From: Astragalus membranaceus
Lineage: Eukaryota > Streptophyta > Magnoliopsida > Fabales > Fabaceae
Direction: 5' to 3'
NCBI GenBank assembly: GCA_039519185.1
Contig: CM076846.1
Span: 72,691,799-72,755,798, forward strand
DNA: 64,000 nucleotides
In this document: positions 11,393 through 23,506 of the stretch, in pieces
How positions within the stretch are numbered: the first letter of the stretch is position 1
Layout: every line of letters starts with the position of its first letter
Position numbers and translations under genes: made by a program
The notes under the pieces: model-generated
Database searches by the model: none
Told to the model about the DNA's origin: nothing
The model's input: the letters and a program-made list of their open reading frames with translations, nothing else

Positions 11393-11841
11393 TTAGATCA
11401 TCTTCCACTGATTGGGGTTCAGCATTCCCGTACTCTGAAAACTTTGTTTGATGTCACAGATGATGATCTTCTTCATATTTGCGACTTTGCCCTCAAGTTT
11501 GGCTAACCTCCGCTCTTTCTTTTCCTCCACAATTCTTTTCTTGTCCTTGCGATCAGGCCAATACCCTATCCCACGTCTATCCTTGTTCTCTTGCAGCTGT
11601 ATCAGTGTCAGGATCCCCTGTTCGGTCTTTCCTAAACCCTTTCCGACCTGGTAACCTTTGTCTATCATGACTTTAGCAACCATCATGGCAGTCTTGGACA
11701 GCTTAGGCTTCAGCATACTGGACGCGTTGGCAATCTCTAGTGCTTGGAAGGCAGTTTCAAAAGACTCCTCAGCAGCCTCGATGTAACGAGTGGGCGACGA
11801 CCTATTTACCAGCGTTTCCTCTTCACCGAAAACAACCACCA
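11393..11841 (-). pseudogene. Protease C-terminal part and G-patch domain of Ogre
   Basis: This minus-strand frame continues the protease interrupted by the LINE, with LVVVFGEEETLV straddling the insertion site. It leads to a region with ALEIANAS and then a G-patch-like segment (about 11670-11600: GYQVGKGLGKTEQGI), and finally a K/R-rich stretch. G-patch is a glycine-rich nucleic-acid-binding motif that some retroelements carry after protease. The frame itself is uninterrupted from 11841 to 11393; only the LINE breaks the gene. Confidence 0.8.
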
Positions 11842-14800
11842 GGTACCTCCCCAATTACAGCGGCAAAAGAAGAAAGTTATCTCCCCAATTACAACCCGTT
11901 CAAGGGCAGGATCCCAAAGTCTTGCTCAATGAAGTGCTTATATTGGAATACAAGGGGCCTTGCTAATCCCCCCACAAGATTAGCTCTCAAAAAGCTTTGT
12001 TCTACGAACAAGCCTGATTTTGTTTTTGTTTCTGAACCTTGGTGTTCTCCTGATGATTTTCCTCGCAGGTATTGGTCTCAGTTTGGTATGAAAGTCTTTG
12101 CTACTATTGACAGAAATTCTTTAATTCCTAATCTCTGGTGTGTCTGTAAGGACAACTTCAATCCTACTGTTATCGCTAGCTCTGATCAGCATGTTTCTTT
12201 TACAGTGGAGGTTAAAAACACTACCGTTGGTATTTCAGCTATCTCTGCTTTCTGTAGCTATATGGGTAGGCGATCTCTTTGGCAGGATCTGTCTCTTCTC
12301 CAGCAAAATTATAAAATCCCTTGGTGCTTTATTGGGGATTGGAATGCTATTTTGGGCAGCCATGAGTATCGGGGAAATGGTACTCCATCTAAAACGGCTT
12401 GTGAAGAGTTTCAGAACTGGACCAATCTAAATAACTTGATTCATCTGCCGACAAGGGGTGTTCAGTACACTTGGTCTAATGGCCGTAAAGGCAAGGCTTT
12501 CACGGAGAAAAGGCTTGATCGGGCTATTTGCAATGACGCTTGCTTTGCTTTTTATACAGGTATCTCCTGCTATACTCTTACTAAATCTAAATCTGATCAT
12601 TTCCCTTTACTGCTTGATCTTCAGATTACAGATGGTGCTCATCCATCCTCTTTTAAATTCCTTCGCACCTGGGCGAATCACCCTGACTGCCTGAATGTGA
12701 TTAAGGAGGCTTGGCAATCTCATGTTGTTGGCTTCCCGATGGTGGTCCTCAATCAAAAGCTTAAAAATCTTAAGGTAAAGCTCAAGGTTTGGAATAAAGA
12801 GGTCTTTGGGGATGTTAACCTCCGGGTGCAAGTGGCGAATGCATCTCTAGACCAAGTTCAAGCGTAGATTGATAATGTTGGCTACTCAGAGTTATTGGAT
12901 GAGCAAGAAAAAACCCTTCAGCTTGAGCTGCAGCAAGCTTTAGCGTCCCAAGAGGATTTTTGGCTCGAAAAATCTAGACTTAATTGGCACTTGCATGGTG
13001 ATCGAAACACAAAATTTTTCCATCAGATGGTCAGGATTAGACATATTACCAAGCAAATAACTGCCCTACAGCATGGTGATGCTCTTCTTACTTCCGCTAA
13101 TGATATTGAATCTCATGTTGTTAATTATTTTGAGAATATCTTTGCCTCTAATAATCAATGTCTTGATAATGGTATGGTGGAGGAGATTATCCCTAATCTT
13201 GTTACAGGTGAGGAGAATACTATGCTCACCAACGTTCCTAATAGGGATGAGATCAAGCGGGCCATCTTTGCTATGAATCCTAATGGTGCCCCTGGCCCGG
13301 ATGGTTTTGGTGCTTTCTTTTTTCAGCATTACTGGGAAGTCATCGCTGAGGAATTGGTGAGCCCGGTTCAGCAATTCTTCAAGCATGGCTGGATGCTTCC
13401 GAATTTCAACTCTAATTTGGTGGTCCTTATTCCTAAAGTCAATGGTGCTGACAGTATTGAGAAGTTCCGGCCTATTGCTCTTGTGAACTTTAAGTTTAAG
13501 ATTATCACTAAGGTGCTTGCTGACCGGCTCTCCAGAATTGCTCCCCGTATCATTTCATCTCAACAACGGGGTTTTATTCAAGGTAGAAACATTTCGGATT
13601 GCATCTGCTTAACTTCTGAAGCAATTAATATGTTGAATAACAGGTCCTTTGGTGGTAATATGGCTCTAAAGGTTGATGTCAAGAAAGCTGTTGACACTTT
13701 GGATTGGAATTTCCTTCTGCGAGTCCTCAAGGCTTTTGGTTTTAATAATAAATTCTGCGAGTGGGTTAATACTCTTTTGCACTCTGCAAAGCTTTCGATC
13801 GCAGTCAATGACAAGCCTTCTGGATACTTTAGTTGCAAGCGGGGTGTGCGTCAAGGGGACCCCCTCTCCCCCTTTCTTTTCTGCTTGGCTGAGGAGGTTT
13901 TGAGCAGAGGCATCTCCAAGCTAGCGCAAGATGGGGACCTCCAGCTAATCAATGGTCCTAGAGGTACCCAGGTTCCTTCTCATACCCTTTATGCTGATGA
14001 CATCCTGATTTTTTGCAGAGCTTCGCAGAGAAATCTTCATAATCTCCTCAATTTCTTTACTAAGCACGGTGAAGCGTCTGGTCAGATTGTTAACTCTAGC
14101 AAATCTACAGTTCATTTGGGCGCCATTCCCATTACCCGACAGCGTCGCATTGCCGATCTCCTGGGCTTCTCTATTGGGCAGTTGCCGTTCACCTACTTGG
14201 GTATTCCAATTTTCAAAGGTAAGCCTAAAGCTGTGTATTGAATGCCCATCGCTGACAAGATTAAAGCCAAGCTATCAGCGTGGAAAGCTTCCCTCCTCTC
14301 TATTGCCGAAAGAGCGCAGCTGGTCAAGTCGGTTGTTCAAAGTATGTTAATTTACAGCTTTCTGATTTACAAATGGCCTTCCTCTCTGTTGAATACTGTG
14401 GATTCTTGGATTAGAAATTTCATTTGGTCTGGTGACGTCAATCAACGTAAAGTGGTTACTGTGGCGTGGCATAAGGTTTGTAGACCAACCGTTGAGGGGG
14501 GTCTTGGGATTAGGTCCCTCAAAGACACTAATAAGGCAGCCTGTCTTAAGCTTAGCTGGGAGCTCAGCATCTCCCAGAACAGCTGGGCCGTTCTGTTAAG
14601 ATCTAGGGTCTTCAGAAATAATATTGCAATCTCTTATCATATCAGCTCTTCTTTGTGGGGTCCTTTGTGTGATCATCTCTCCACCATCCAAGAAAATTGC
14701 ATTTGGCAAAATGGTAAAGGGGACTGTATCAACTTTTGGATTGATCCTTGGATGTCGCCCCCTCTGGTAAATCTTCTTAATGTCCCTGACCATCGTCACC

Positions 14801-16237
14801 TCTATCTCAAGGCCCGGGTGTGTGACTTCATTCAGGATGGTCATTGGTGTATTCCTGCTTCTCTTTCCAATATCTTCCCTCAGCTGGCTTTGCTCCTTCA
14901 TGAAAAAATTCTGCCTTCATTTGACTCTCAAGATCAGCTAATCTGGAAAAACTCTACCGATGGTATGCTTACTTTTAAAACTGCTTATCTTTATTTCAGG
15001 CCTGTTGGGCATCCTAATAGATGGTTCAAGAATATTTGGCGAAGTGTTATCCCTCCATCCAAGTCTCTTCTTATGTGGCGTATCCTCCATCACCGTATGC
15101 CAACTGATGAGCAGCTTAGAATCTGTGGATGTGGTACTGTTTCCATGTGTAGCCTCTGTGAAGCGGATTATGAGTCCTCCGTGCATCTTTTTTGTGAGTG
15201 TTCTTTCGCTAAGCTGCTTTGGGATTGGCTTAGTAGTAAGCTATCTATTAATATTGATGTCTCCTCGCCAGAGTCGATTTTTGATGTCTGTCTGCGCCCT
15301 TGGTCGGACCAGGTGCAGGATGTTGTTTCCGCTGCGGTTATTAACGTCTTTTGGGCTATTTGGTTCTCTTGGAATCAGATTCGTTTTGACAACAAGAAGA
15401 TCTTGCCCACCTACCTGAAAAACTTGATCATGGCAAATGTGAACATTTCGGGTACTCTCAGCAAGGGCTCCACGTCTAATTCCATGCAGGACTTTATGAT
15501 TCTTAAGGGTTTTTCGGTTGATTGCAAACCTCGTAAGGCTCCTACTACTATAGAGGTTATCTGGAAGTCTCCTCCTTGCTTTTGGGTTAAGTGTAATACT
15601 GATGGAGCCGCGAGGGGCTCTCCTGGTTTAGCCGCCTGTGGGGGTATCTTTCGAGACAGTAATGCCGAGTCTCTTGGCTGTTTTATGCTTCCTCTAGGTA
15701 CAAATTACGCTCTTCATGCTGAGCTTATCGGTATAATGGTCGACATTGAGGTGGCTTTCCGCAAAGGTTGGCATCGTTTATGGATTGAGAGTGACTCTCA
15801 GCTTGCCGTCATGGCTTTCTCGTCTCATTCAGTTGTGCCTTGTAATCTCCGGAATCGTTGGCTTAATTGCATGGAGCTGATCAAATCAATGACTGTCACT
15901 TGCACTCATGTTTTTCGAGAAGGGAATCATTGCGCTGTTAAGCTTGCATCTCATGGGATCAACCTTGCTGGTTTCCAATGGCGGAATTCTATTCCTGACT
16001 TTATTAAATATGATTTTATCCATAATAGGATTGGCCTTCCTTATTTTCGTTTCAGACTGTAATGATTTGTTTGCATGGGTTTTGCTCTATGTCCCCCCAT
16101 GCTTCTTGTATTTTTGGTTTTTGTTTTTTCTTTAATGAAATAGGGGGAGTACTCTTTCCTTCTAGATGTTTTTATCCCTAAGGAGGGTTTTGCATCAGAA
16201 GGTTTTAACGAGGCTCCTTTCCTTTTGTTTAAAAAAA
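11842..16237 (+). mobile_element. 5'-truncated L1-type LINE inserted in Ogre protease
   Basis: It carries endonuclease, reverse transcriptase and RNase H on the plus strand. The 3' end is a short A run (16231-16239). It is flanked by the 8-bp duplication AACCACCA (11834-11841 and 16238-16245; the first two As of the right copy merge with the A tail). Removing it rejoins the Ogre protease reading frame on the other strand, which confirms the borders. Only about 87 bp precede the ORF2 start and no ORF1 (gag-like) is present, so it is 5'-truncated, as is usual for target-primed insertion. Confidence 0.92.
11929..16062 (+). pseudogene. LINE ORF2: endonuclease, RT and RNase H, two stops
   Basis: One frame of 1377 codons runs through the whole element with only two in-frame stops: TAG at 12865-12867 and TGA at 14239-14241. 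Domains in order: APE-type endonuclease (residues ~1-230; N-terminal WNTRG, GDWN, and KSDH near its end); reverse transcriptase (~430-760; YADD at 13990-14001, RQGDPLSPFLF before it); a zinc-finger-like C/H-rich segment (CGCGTVSMCSLC, near 15130); and C-terminal RNase H (~1220 on; TDGA, HAEL, ESDS). The usual last Asp of the RNase H (CAD) is Val here (HCAVKLA). No frameshifts are seen, so the copy is fairly recent but not able to move as it stands. Confidence 0.92.
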
Positions 16238-16565
16238 AACCACCAACTTGTTGTTCACTGTGAATTTGATCTCTGATGTAAAGAAGAGGGAACTGCCCCT
16301 AGTGGCCTTCCCAATAGGCAACTTTAGGATGGGGCAATGTCCATTATCTGGAGGGTCACTACGAAGAGTTCCGGACCCACCTACACCGGTAATTTTATTT
16401 CCCCGATGACTTCCCTTTTTGATACGTCAAAGGCTCTGACCACTATCGAGCTAGGTCTCATGTAGGAACAATCCACATCTAATTTTTCCATGGTTGACCT
16501 GGGTAATACATTCAAGGACTATCCATTGTCAATAAGCACCCGAGCAAGCTAGTAATCTCCACATT
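16238..16565 (-). pseudogene. Ogre aspartic protease, N-terminal part
   Basis: The minus strand encodes the retropepsin-like protease downstream of gag. VLIDNG, the active-site motif in Ogre (DNG in place of DTG/DSG), lies near 16535, and SCLLGRP lies near 16300. At least three in-frame stops occur (for example directly after KCGDY and after DNG). The frame is cut at 16246 by the LINE and resumes at 11841. It would have cleaved the Gag-Pol polyprotein. Confidence 0.8.
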
Positions 16566-19200
16566 TCACATATATGTGTAAGGCTTGTTATGCCCCCTTC
16601 CTTCAGTTGGAATCTCGTCATCAGTAAAGGTGAGGTAATTACTTGCAACAAGGTTTCCAACGATCCCATCAAACTGGCCGACTGAGATGTCATGAGCGAC
16701 ATGGGCCTCATTCAATACTTTTGTCAATGCTGCACGATGGGCTTCGGAACTGAGCAATAATGACAGCAGAGATATGTTGGCAGGGGTTTGGTTCAGCTGA
16801 TCACCCGCTTCTTGTTCCGACAGTGTTCTTTTACCCACATTCTTATCAACGGTTTCTTGTTCTACGCCTTTGCCTTTGCGGTCTCTTTCTTCCCCTTCTT
16901 TTGTTTGCTCTCCACTGAGTCCTTCGGGGGTGTAAATACGCCCACTTCGAGTCATCCCACTGGTCCCTGAGATGTTGATGACATCAGAAGTGGTCTGAAC
17001 TTTCACGTTGTAATTCCATGGGACTACATTGGTGTCCTTAAAGGGGAAGGGACCAGGTACTTGAATAGTGATCGGTTTGGGCATAGCTGGATTCATATTT
17101 TTGTAACGGATTTCCAGTGGTTTCCGGATGTCCTTTCTCTGGTCGATATTTGACTGGAGGGTCCACACGTCCTCCTCCTTCTTTCGGAGACCCACCTGTA
17201 TTGTGTGTTGGTCTAGTAGGTCTTGAAAGATTATCTTGAATGCTTCACATGCCCCGACACAGTGAGGGTCAACACACAAATCTTTTTCAGTACATCCCTT
17301 CATAATAATTCCGAAGTCACACAAGTCAGCATGGATGAGGTCTAGAGGTGTGATGATGTCTTCCACCCTTCTGATCAAGCATTGTCCCTCAAAATCTCCA
17401 ATGGCATTAATGGAGGGTTTCCCGTGCCCCGGTAAAGGGTTAGTGGCAACATCCGGACCATCTTCTTCGAAACTTAACCATTTAGATTCAATCAAGTCTT
17501 GCACCACATATTTTAATGCCTTGCAATTTTCTGTTGAATGGCCAACTGCCACAGCGTGGAATCCACAAGTAGCGTCTGGGTTGTAACCCCTAGGGAAAGG
17601 AGGTTGAAGGGGTCTCAATGGTCGGGGAGTGATCAGGTTGTGACTGATGAGGTGATTGAACAGGTCTGTGTACGACATGGGTATTGGGTCAACATCGGCA
17701 GGCTTTCTTTCCGGGTAATTTTGTGGTCTATAGTTTGGGTTGACTTGGTGAGGTGGGACTAATGGTGCTTGAGTAGGGATTTGAAAGGTTTGTCGGAGAT
17801 TGTTGTAGGGGGGCTTTCCAGATCCAGAGATGGCATTGGCTTCTCCTTCCTTCTTTCTAGGGAAACCTGAGAAGGGATTTTTCTGATTACTGGTTCCAGT
17901 AGAGTTATGGGCAATCTTCCCATTTCTCCATCCATTTTCTAATCTTTCTACTATGACAATAATATCTGAAAAGCTCGAAGACACGCTCCCGTTCAACCTG
18001 TCGTAGAAAGGCGGTTGAAGAGTATCCATGAACATGGATACCATCTCTTTTTCTAACAAAGGTGGTACTACCTGCGCAGCCAACCCTCTCCATCGTTGGG
18101 CATATTCCTTAAAGGACTCATTATCTATTTTTGTCATGCTTCTGCAGTTGTGTCCTGTCAGGAGCCATGTCAATGTTGTATTTGTATTGCCTCAAAAATG
18201 CATTAGCTAGGTCCTTCCAGCACCTGATATGGGCACGCTCTAATTGCATATACCAGCTCGAAGCTGCCCCAGATAGACTATCCTGGAAGTAGTGAATGAG
18301 CAGTTTATCGTCATGGGCAAATGCAGCCATCCTCCTACAGTACATGGTTATGTGGCTCACAGGGCAGGTTCACCCTCTGTATTTGTCGAAGTCCGGCACC
18401 TTAAATTTTGGAGGGATGACCACGTTAGGGACGAGGCACAAATCATAAGCATCCCTCGCACCAACGATGGATCCTTCAACTGCTCTCAACCTTTCCTCAA
18501 GCATTTGTTGTTTGTCATTGGCTTGAGGGTTCTCCATAGAGTAATTGTGAGGGAACCCACTCATACCACAGTAAGGATGAATCATTAGACTATGGCTGGG
18601 TTCACATTTGGGATATGTGAATGAGTGGGGTTCCTGAGATTGGACCCCTGAGCTTGAGCATCAACTATCAGCAGTGGAGTGTAGCCAAGTGGGAATCTTT
18701 GTGGCGTGACGACAGGGCTTGGGTTTTGAATCTGTGGCGCCCTCGGATTACCATCGTGACATGTCGGTGCAGGCTGTCTTTGGCCTACGACTCCTGAGGG
18801 ACCATCTTCCGAATTGGCAGCGACTGTCGGAGGTGTGTAACCTTGCGGAAGTCCATAAGGAGGTCATTGGTAACCCTGGTCATTAGCCCTAGTAGGGTAT
18901 ACTGTATGTGGGATCCTGGGTCCATTAGGAAGAGGAGGGTTGCTAACTTGATTTTCAGTGTTTCCAGCGGAGACATCTTCATCTGTATTCCCGTTCCCAA
19001 AGCTTGTAGAACCTTTAAGATTTCAGCCATCTGTTCTTTCATCCCATCTATCTCTACCCTAAGCTCTTGATTTCCTAGGTTCTGGTTACCGTGACCTAAG
19101 TCGTCCTGATGTGGATTGCCTTAATCTGGGTTATCTTGAGGCGGATTGTCCTCTAGCCTGAGAACGAGTCCAATAGCGGTGTTGACGCACCAACTTGTCG
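16566..19200 (-). pseudogene. Ogre gag, degenerate
   Basis: The minus strand carries the structural Gag. A decayed N-terminal stretch with several stops lies at about 19200-18600. The conserved Retrotrans_gag core follows, split between three frames (18585-18370, 18360-18121, then 18173 on), with FQDSLSGAASSWY and FKEYAQRWRGLAAQV motifs. A P/Q-rich linker comes next. A zinc-knuckle-like motif CGFHAVAVGHSTENC lies near 17550. A long variable C-terminal segment runs into protease. The 535-codon frame 18173-16566 is uninterrupted. The exact start cannot be fixed because the N-terminal part is broken. It follows ORF1 and precedes protease, the normal Ogre order. Confidence 0.85.
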
Positions 19201-19559
19201 TTTACGCTCTGTTGATGGGATACATAATATGAGTATATGAATGGATGAAAAGATGAGTGATGCATGTGTGCATGAGTTTTATTGTTTTAGGCCGAGAATT
19301 GTAAGTGCGTCTTGATTTGTCATAAGTACATAAATTAACGTTTCAAATATTTTCAAAAAGAGGATCAACAGGTGAAACAAATAAACTTCATTGATGGGGG
19401 AAAGTGCCACAATTTTTTTGAAATAAAACTTCGAAAGGAAAAGTACGATGCTCTTTTAAATTTCGCTCAAATACATATGGCTTTCATTTTTCCACTCCTC
19501 TCTCTTTTTCTATTAGTAGTGCTACCAGCCTTCTCCCTAAGTTCTGCAATCAGGATCTT
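19201..19559. other. Spacer between Ogre ORF1 and gag
   Basis: This is AT-rich non-coding sequence on the minus strand between the ORF1 coiled coil and the gag start. The element's internal non-coding spacer is expected here. No gene seen. Confidence 0.5.
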
Positions 19560-21533
19560 TCAAAATTTCATAAATTCGAGAACTTGGACCGGGGTGTTGA
19601 ATGGGTGCATTGCCGCGTCAGCCTTCTTTAGACGTTTTGGGATACCCATGATAGCTTGATTGGCTAGCCATGCCAACTTTGAGAATTTGTCTTTCCAGTA
19701 TAAGCTTTCATTCTTCAACTCTATGAAGATTTCATGGTTTTCTATCCTGCTCGCCAACTCCGCAAAGTGGCTCTCCCAATAGGTTCTTTCAGTCTTCAAC
19801 TGGTGGTAAACTTCCTCTTGATATCTGATATGGTCCTTCAGCTCATCCGATCTTTCATGCTCCCTTCTCAAGGCTTGTTGGTATTCTCGGAGTATCTTCT
19901 TAATTGTCTATTTATCCCGCCTGATACTTCTCACTTGATCTTCAAACTCAGCTATCAATATCCGAGACTCTCTTTTTGATTTCACCAGCAGGCCCTGTGT
20001 GGTTTTTTCAGCAATCATTGATTCTTCCCATAACTCCTTCCACTTGTGCGCATCATCAATGGCTTGGTTCATTTTCAGGTTGCATCGTTTTAGTTCTTCC
20101 TTTGCCCCTCTCAGGTACTTTTGAACCTCTTGTTTGTTCTTTTCTTCAATCTTAAGCTGCTTGCGGCTATCTTCAATGGCCAATAACTTAGTTACGTTTT
20201 CCCCCTCCAATTTCTGGTTTTTTAGGAGCATTTTCTCTAATTCTGCCTCTAAGCCCTTCTTTTCTTCTTCGGCTTTTGATAATGCCATTTTGAGCTTATC
20301 TAACTCTTCGACATTGGGAAGGGTAGGTTCAAGTACTTCTTCCTCAACCCGTAGTGCGCTTCGGTAAGGCAATCAGGTGTCTTGGATCATTTTTTGGAGC
20401 CATTAACGAAAGGTGGGTTCCTTATCACCGCCCCTCTTAGTAAGCTCTTGTCCTTTGCGGAAAACCATATCCCACGCTTGAGAAATCTTCTGGACCATGT
20501 CAACCTCTTTTGGGCTTCCCTCATGGAGGTAAAAAGGGATTAACATGTCTTCGGTGGGTGGATTTCGCATAGGGTACGCTAGTAGTCTTAGAGTCAGAGA
20601 AGGGTTGTAATTTATGCATCCTCTTGTCCCCATGAGTGGGACATTTTGAAAGCTTCCACATTGAAAAATTACTGTAGGGCTATTTTTCCACCATGATGGG
20701 TGCCAACGAACCTTGTATTCATGGAGGCCCCTTACCACTTGCAACCATTCACTGGGGTTAATTGTCTTCACATCACACCCTCTAGCTTATTTAATTGGGC
20801 CTTCTACTTTAATTTTGTTAACGAAGGCATGGGTGAGAAGCCAAACTTACAAGGCTTGTAGGCAGCAAGATATCTTCTTTCCCTTTACCTCACTATGATG
20901 AGTGAAAGTGCAATAAGTGTCTGCAAGAATGGCTGGAATTGGGTTGGATGAGTTTTCTTCATCTTTGAAGGATAGGAAAACACCAATAGCGGTTGTGTCT
21001 GCACACCTTTCAAGGCGTGGAAATAGAACAATGCCAAAGATGGTCAAAGCTAGCACTTGTTTAAAAGGACCTCAATTTCTAGCATCGGCGAAGGACTTCT
21101 GACTTTCCAAATATTCTTGTGGGAACCCTACAATGCAATTTCATTTTTTCTTTTGTAGCTTCAACTTTTCCTTGCTGATTTGTAACATTGAGGCAAGTTT
21201 CTCATCTGTGTAGTAATGCCCCTGATACTGGTAGGGTCTAATGTCTTGTTGAGGAAAACCAAGGATCTGTGTATATTCTTCCAGGGTAGGTGCTATCTGG
21301 AAATTTTTGAAGGTGAAGCATCTTAATGAAGAGTCATAGAATTGGCTCAAAGCACCAATGGCATTTGTTTGCACTTCCAACTGTAATAACATAATAATCT
21401 TCCCATAAGTTCTATCAAAAGACCTGCGCTCAATGAGCGGCAACCAACCCGCACATTCCCTTAGACTCGTCAAATTAGGCTGTTTCACTATAAGGTAGTT
21501 CAGAACTTGGATTGCTTCACTGTTTGATCCCAT
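19560..21533 (-). pseudogene. Ogre ORF1 (upstream ORF), broken
   Basis: Ogre elements carry an extra ORF between the 5' LTR and gag; its function is unknown. On the minus strand a first frame starts at 21533 (MGSNSEAIQ...) with a conserved plant-mobile-domain-like segment (ECAGWLPLIERRSF, APTLEEYTQILGFP) and stops at 21141. A second piece with ...YKVRWHPSWW lies at 20771-20403. A long charged coiled coil rich in K/E/L spans 20372-19908 and 19871-19560. The three pieces lie in different frames with gaps, so at least three breaks separate them. Assignment rests on position, the coiled coil and family resemblance of the first segment. Confidence 0.7.
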
Positions 21534-21836
21534 ATTGCCTTGCTTATGACAAAATTTTCGAGCCTCTTACAATTCCCGGCAAACCTAAATGAGATGAATA
21601 ACATGCATGTGAGGATTTTTTTTACATTTTGTGTGAAATAATGATGTTGTATGATGGATGAAAGAATGATGTCATGCGTGTTAAAAAAAGTAAAAGAAAA
21701 TTTTTGGTGATTCAACTTTGAGAAAGCATTAACTATGTGTCACCTGCTATATATGTAAAAGGGAAAAAGAAATAAATGGTTTTGATGATTTGATTTTTTT
21801 TGAGAAAAATTATCTGTAATGAGGCAACGGGTAGGT
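21534..21836. other. Ogre leader remnant without recognisable PBS
   Basis: This non-coding sequence lies between ORF1 and the 5' LTR-like copy. A primer-binding site should follow the LTR end, but homology to the LTR stops at 21837, about 40-50 bp short of the expected CA end. The LTR/PBS junction seems to be deleted. Confidence 0.5.
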
Positions 21837-23506
21837 GAAATGAAGCCGCCATCAATATTTATTAAATAGGAAAAACAGTGAAAAAACCTTTATTTTTGGG
21901 TTCGGGGGTCGATTATGTGTGGGGAAGGTATTGACACCCCACAACATCCTTTCAAAAGAAAGGTTACCATTTAATTTAATGTGTAGAAAGAAAGTTAATT
22001 CAAAGAAAACACTCTAATTTACCCTTTTTATTAATTGCAAGATTGAAAAGGAAGACTGAATAAAAATTTTAGTTTTTTTGTGCTTGACTGGAGTGGGCCC
22101 CTGCTCCTACGTAACCCCAGGTGCGATGGGGAAATCAAAGCTACGTAGTTCTTGCGTAGAAAAAATTTGTGTGTTTGGTGTTTTTTTATTTATTTTTGAA
22201 ATTGGGAGAGGTATTCGTAATGACCAAACAAGTAAAACTCAGAGTGGTCATCCCTCATAGCTTGTTTGAAAACTAAAGCTGTTATGAGAGATCATCTTGG
22301 AGGTGATCAGTCCTACTATGTTGCTTTCCTCTTCTTCTCGTAGTTCCGTTTTTGTTGTGGTTTGTATGATTTATCCTATTCTGAATTTAAAACCCTAATT
22401 TCTCTAATTTCTCATTCTTGTTTCATTTTTTCTAAAAAAACAGATTAACAACCCTAAGTTTATGATCTATTTCAACGAAACTGGTTCGGATATTCACTTA
22501 AAAAAACAAACCAAACCCTAAATTTTACACTAATCAGCCTAATTTTCTAATCCTAATCTAACACTGATTTAGTTTTATTCATTTAACCTAAACATGTTTC
22601 TAGCCTTTTTGAATCTGTTTCAGTTTGTTCTTCGAAATACATCAACTAGCATACTGTTATTTACAAACACTTTTGAATCAATACAGGAACAATGAACTAT
22701 CCTACTTCGAAAGAACTCATATTATCTAAATTTGAACCTATGCTTAAAACGGAGTAATAAAAACTCCAGACCAACCTTTTATTCAAGCGTCTGAACTTCA
22801 ACTTCTTTTGCTTATTGCTAGCCGTGACTGCTGCTCCTCTCCTTGAAAACCTAATCGTTTATTGTTTTTTCTGAGGTTTTTTTTTGAGAATTCTTGTCTA
22901 ATTTTTCTGTGTGTGTACGTATTTTTGGTACATTTCAGTCACTCTCTCTGTGAATTTATGTATCGCCATATTCTGTCTATTTTTGTGACTGTCTCAGCGA
23001 CTGTCTTAATTGTGTGCTACTGTTTGGTATTTATAGGTGGATTGATGAGGTGGTGAGGGGCCAAAAGGACAGTCAGCAATTAGGGCAAATTTAGGATACA
23101 AAAAGGACAGTCAAAGGAAGGACAATAGCAAGGAAAAAAAAGGAAAAAAAGGACAAACAGCTAGGGCAGCTGCTGCGCCCTTCTCTTCTTTTTTTTTTTT
23201 ATTTTGTATTTTTAATTTTTCTTATTTTTAATACTATTTTTTGCTGTTTGCTATTTTTGGTTCATATTTGTAAAGAAAACTGTATTATATAACAAAAGAC
23301 CTTTGACCAGTCAGCTTTCTATTTAATATTTTATTTTTTGCACCAATAACAATAGACCAAAATAATAACAACGAAATAAAATAAAACGAGCATCAAACAA
23401 TCGTTCTACGAGGGTGCCAAAGACACGCGCGATTAGAACAATATGTGACGCGATGAGAATAAGACTTTTTGGATTTTAATTGATCGGACAAAATTAGGGT
23501 ATGACA
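21837..23506 (-). mobile_element. 5' LTR copy of the Ogre-like element, shared
   Basis: On the minus strand it starts TGTCATACCCTAATTTTG at 23506 and matches the left LTR through the 'ggttcgggggtcgatta' block down to about 21837, where the end is lost. Relative to the left LTR it lacks about 0.8 kb and has about 0.7 kb (22385-23105) that the left copy lacks. It is followed by ORF1-gag-pol, as a 5' LTR should be. It is also preceded by a polypurine tract, 3'UTR and integrase tail of another copy (23507-25919), as a 3' LTR should be. One LTR is therefore shared between two head-to-tail copies. Confidence 0.82.
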
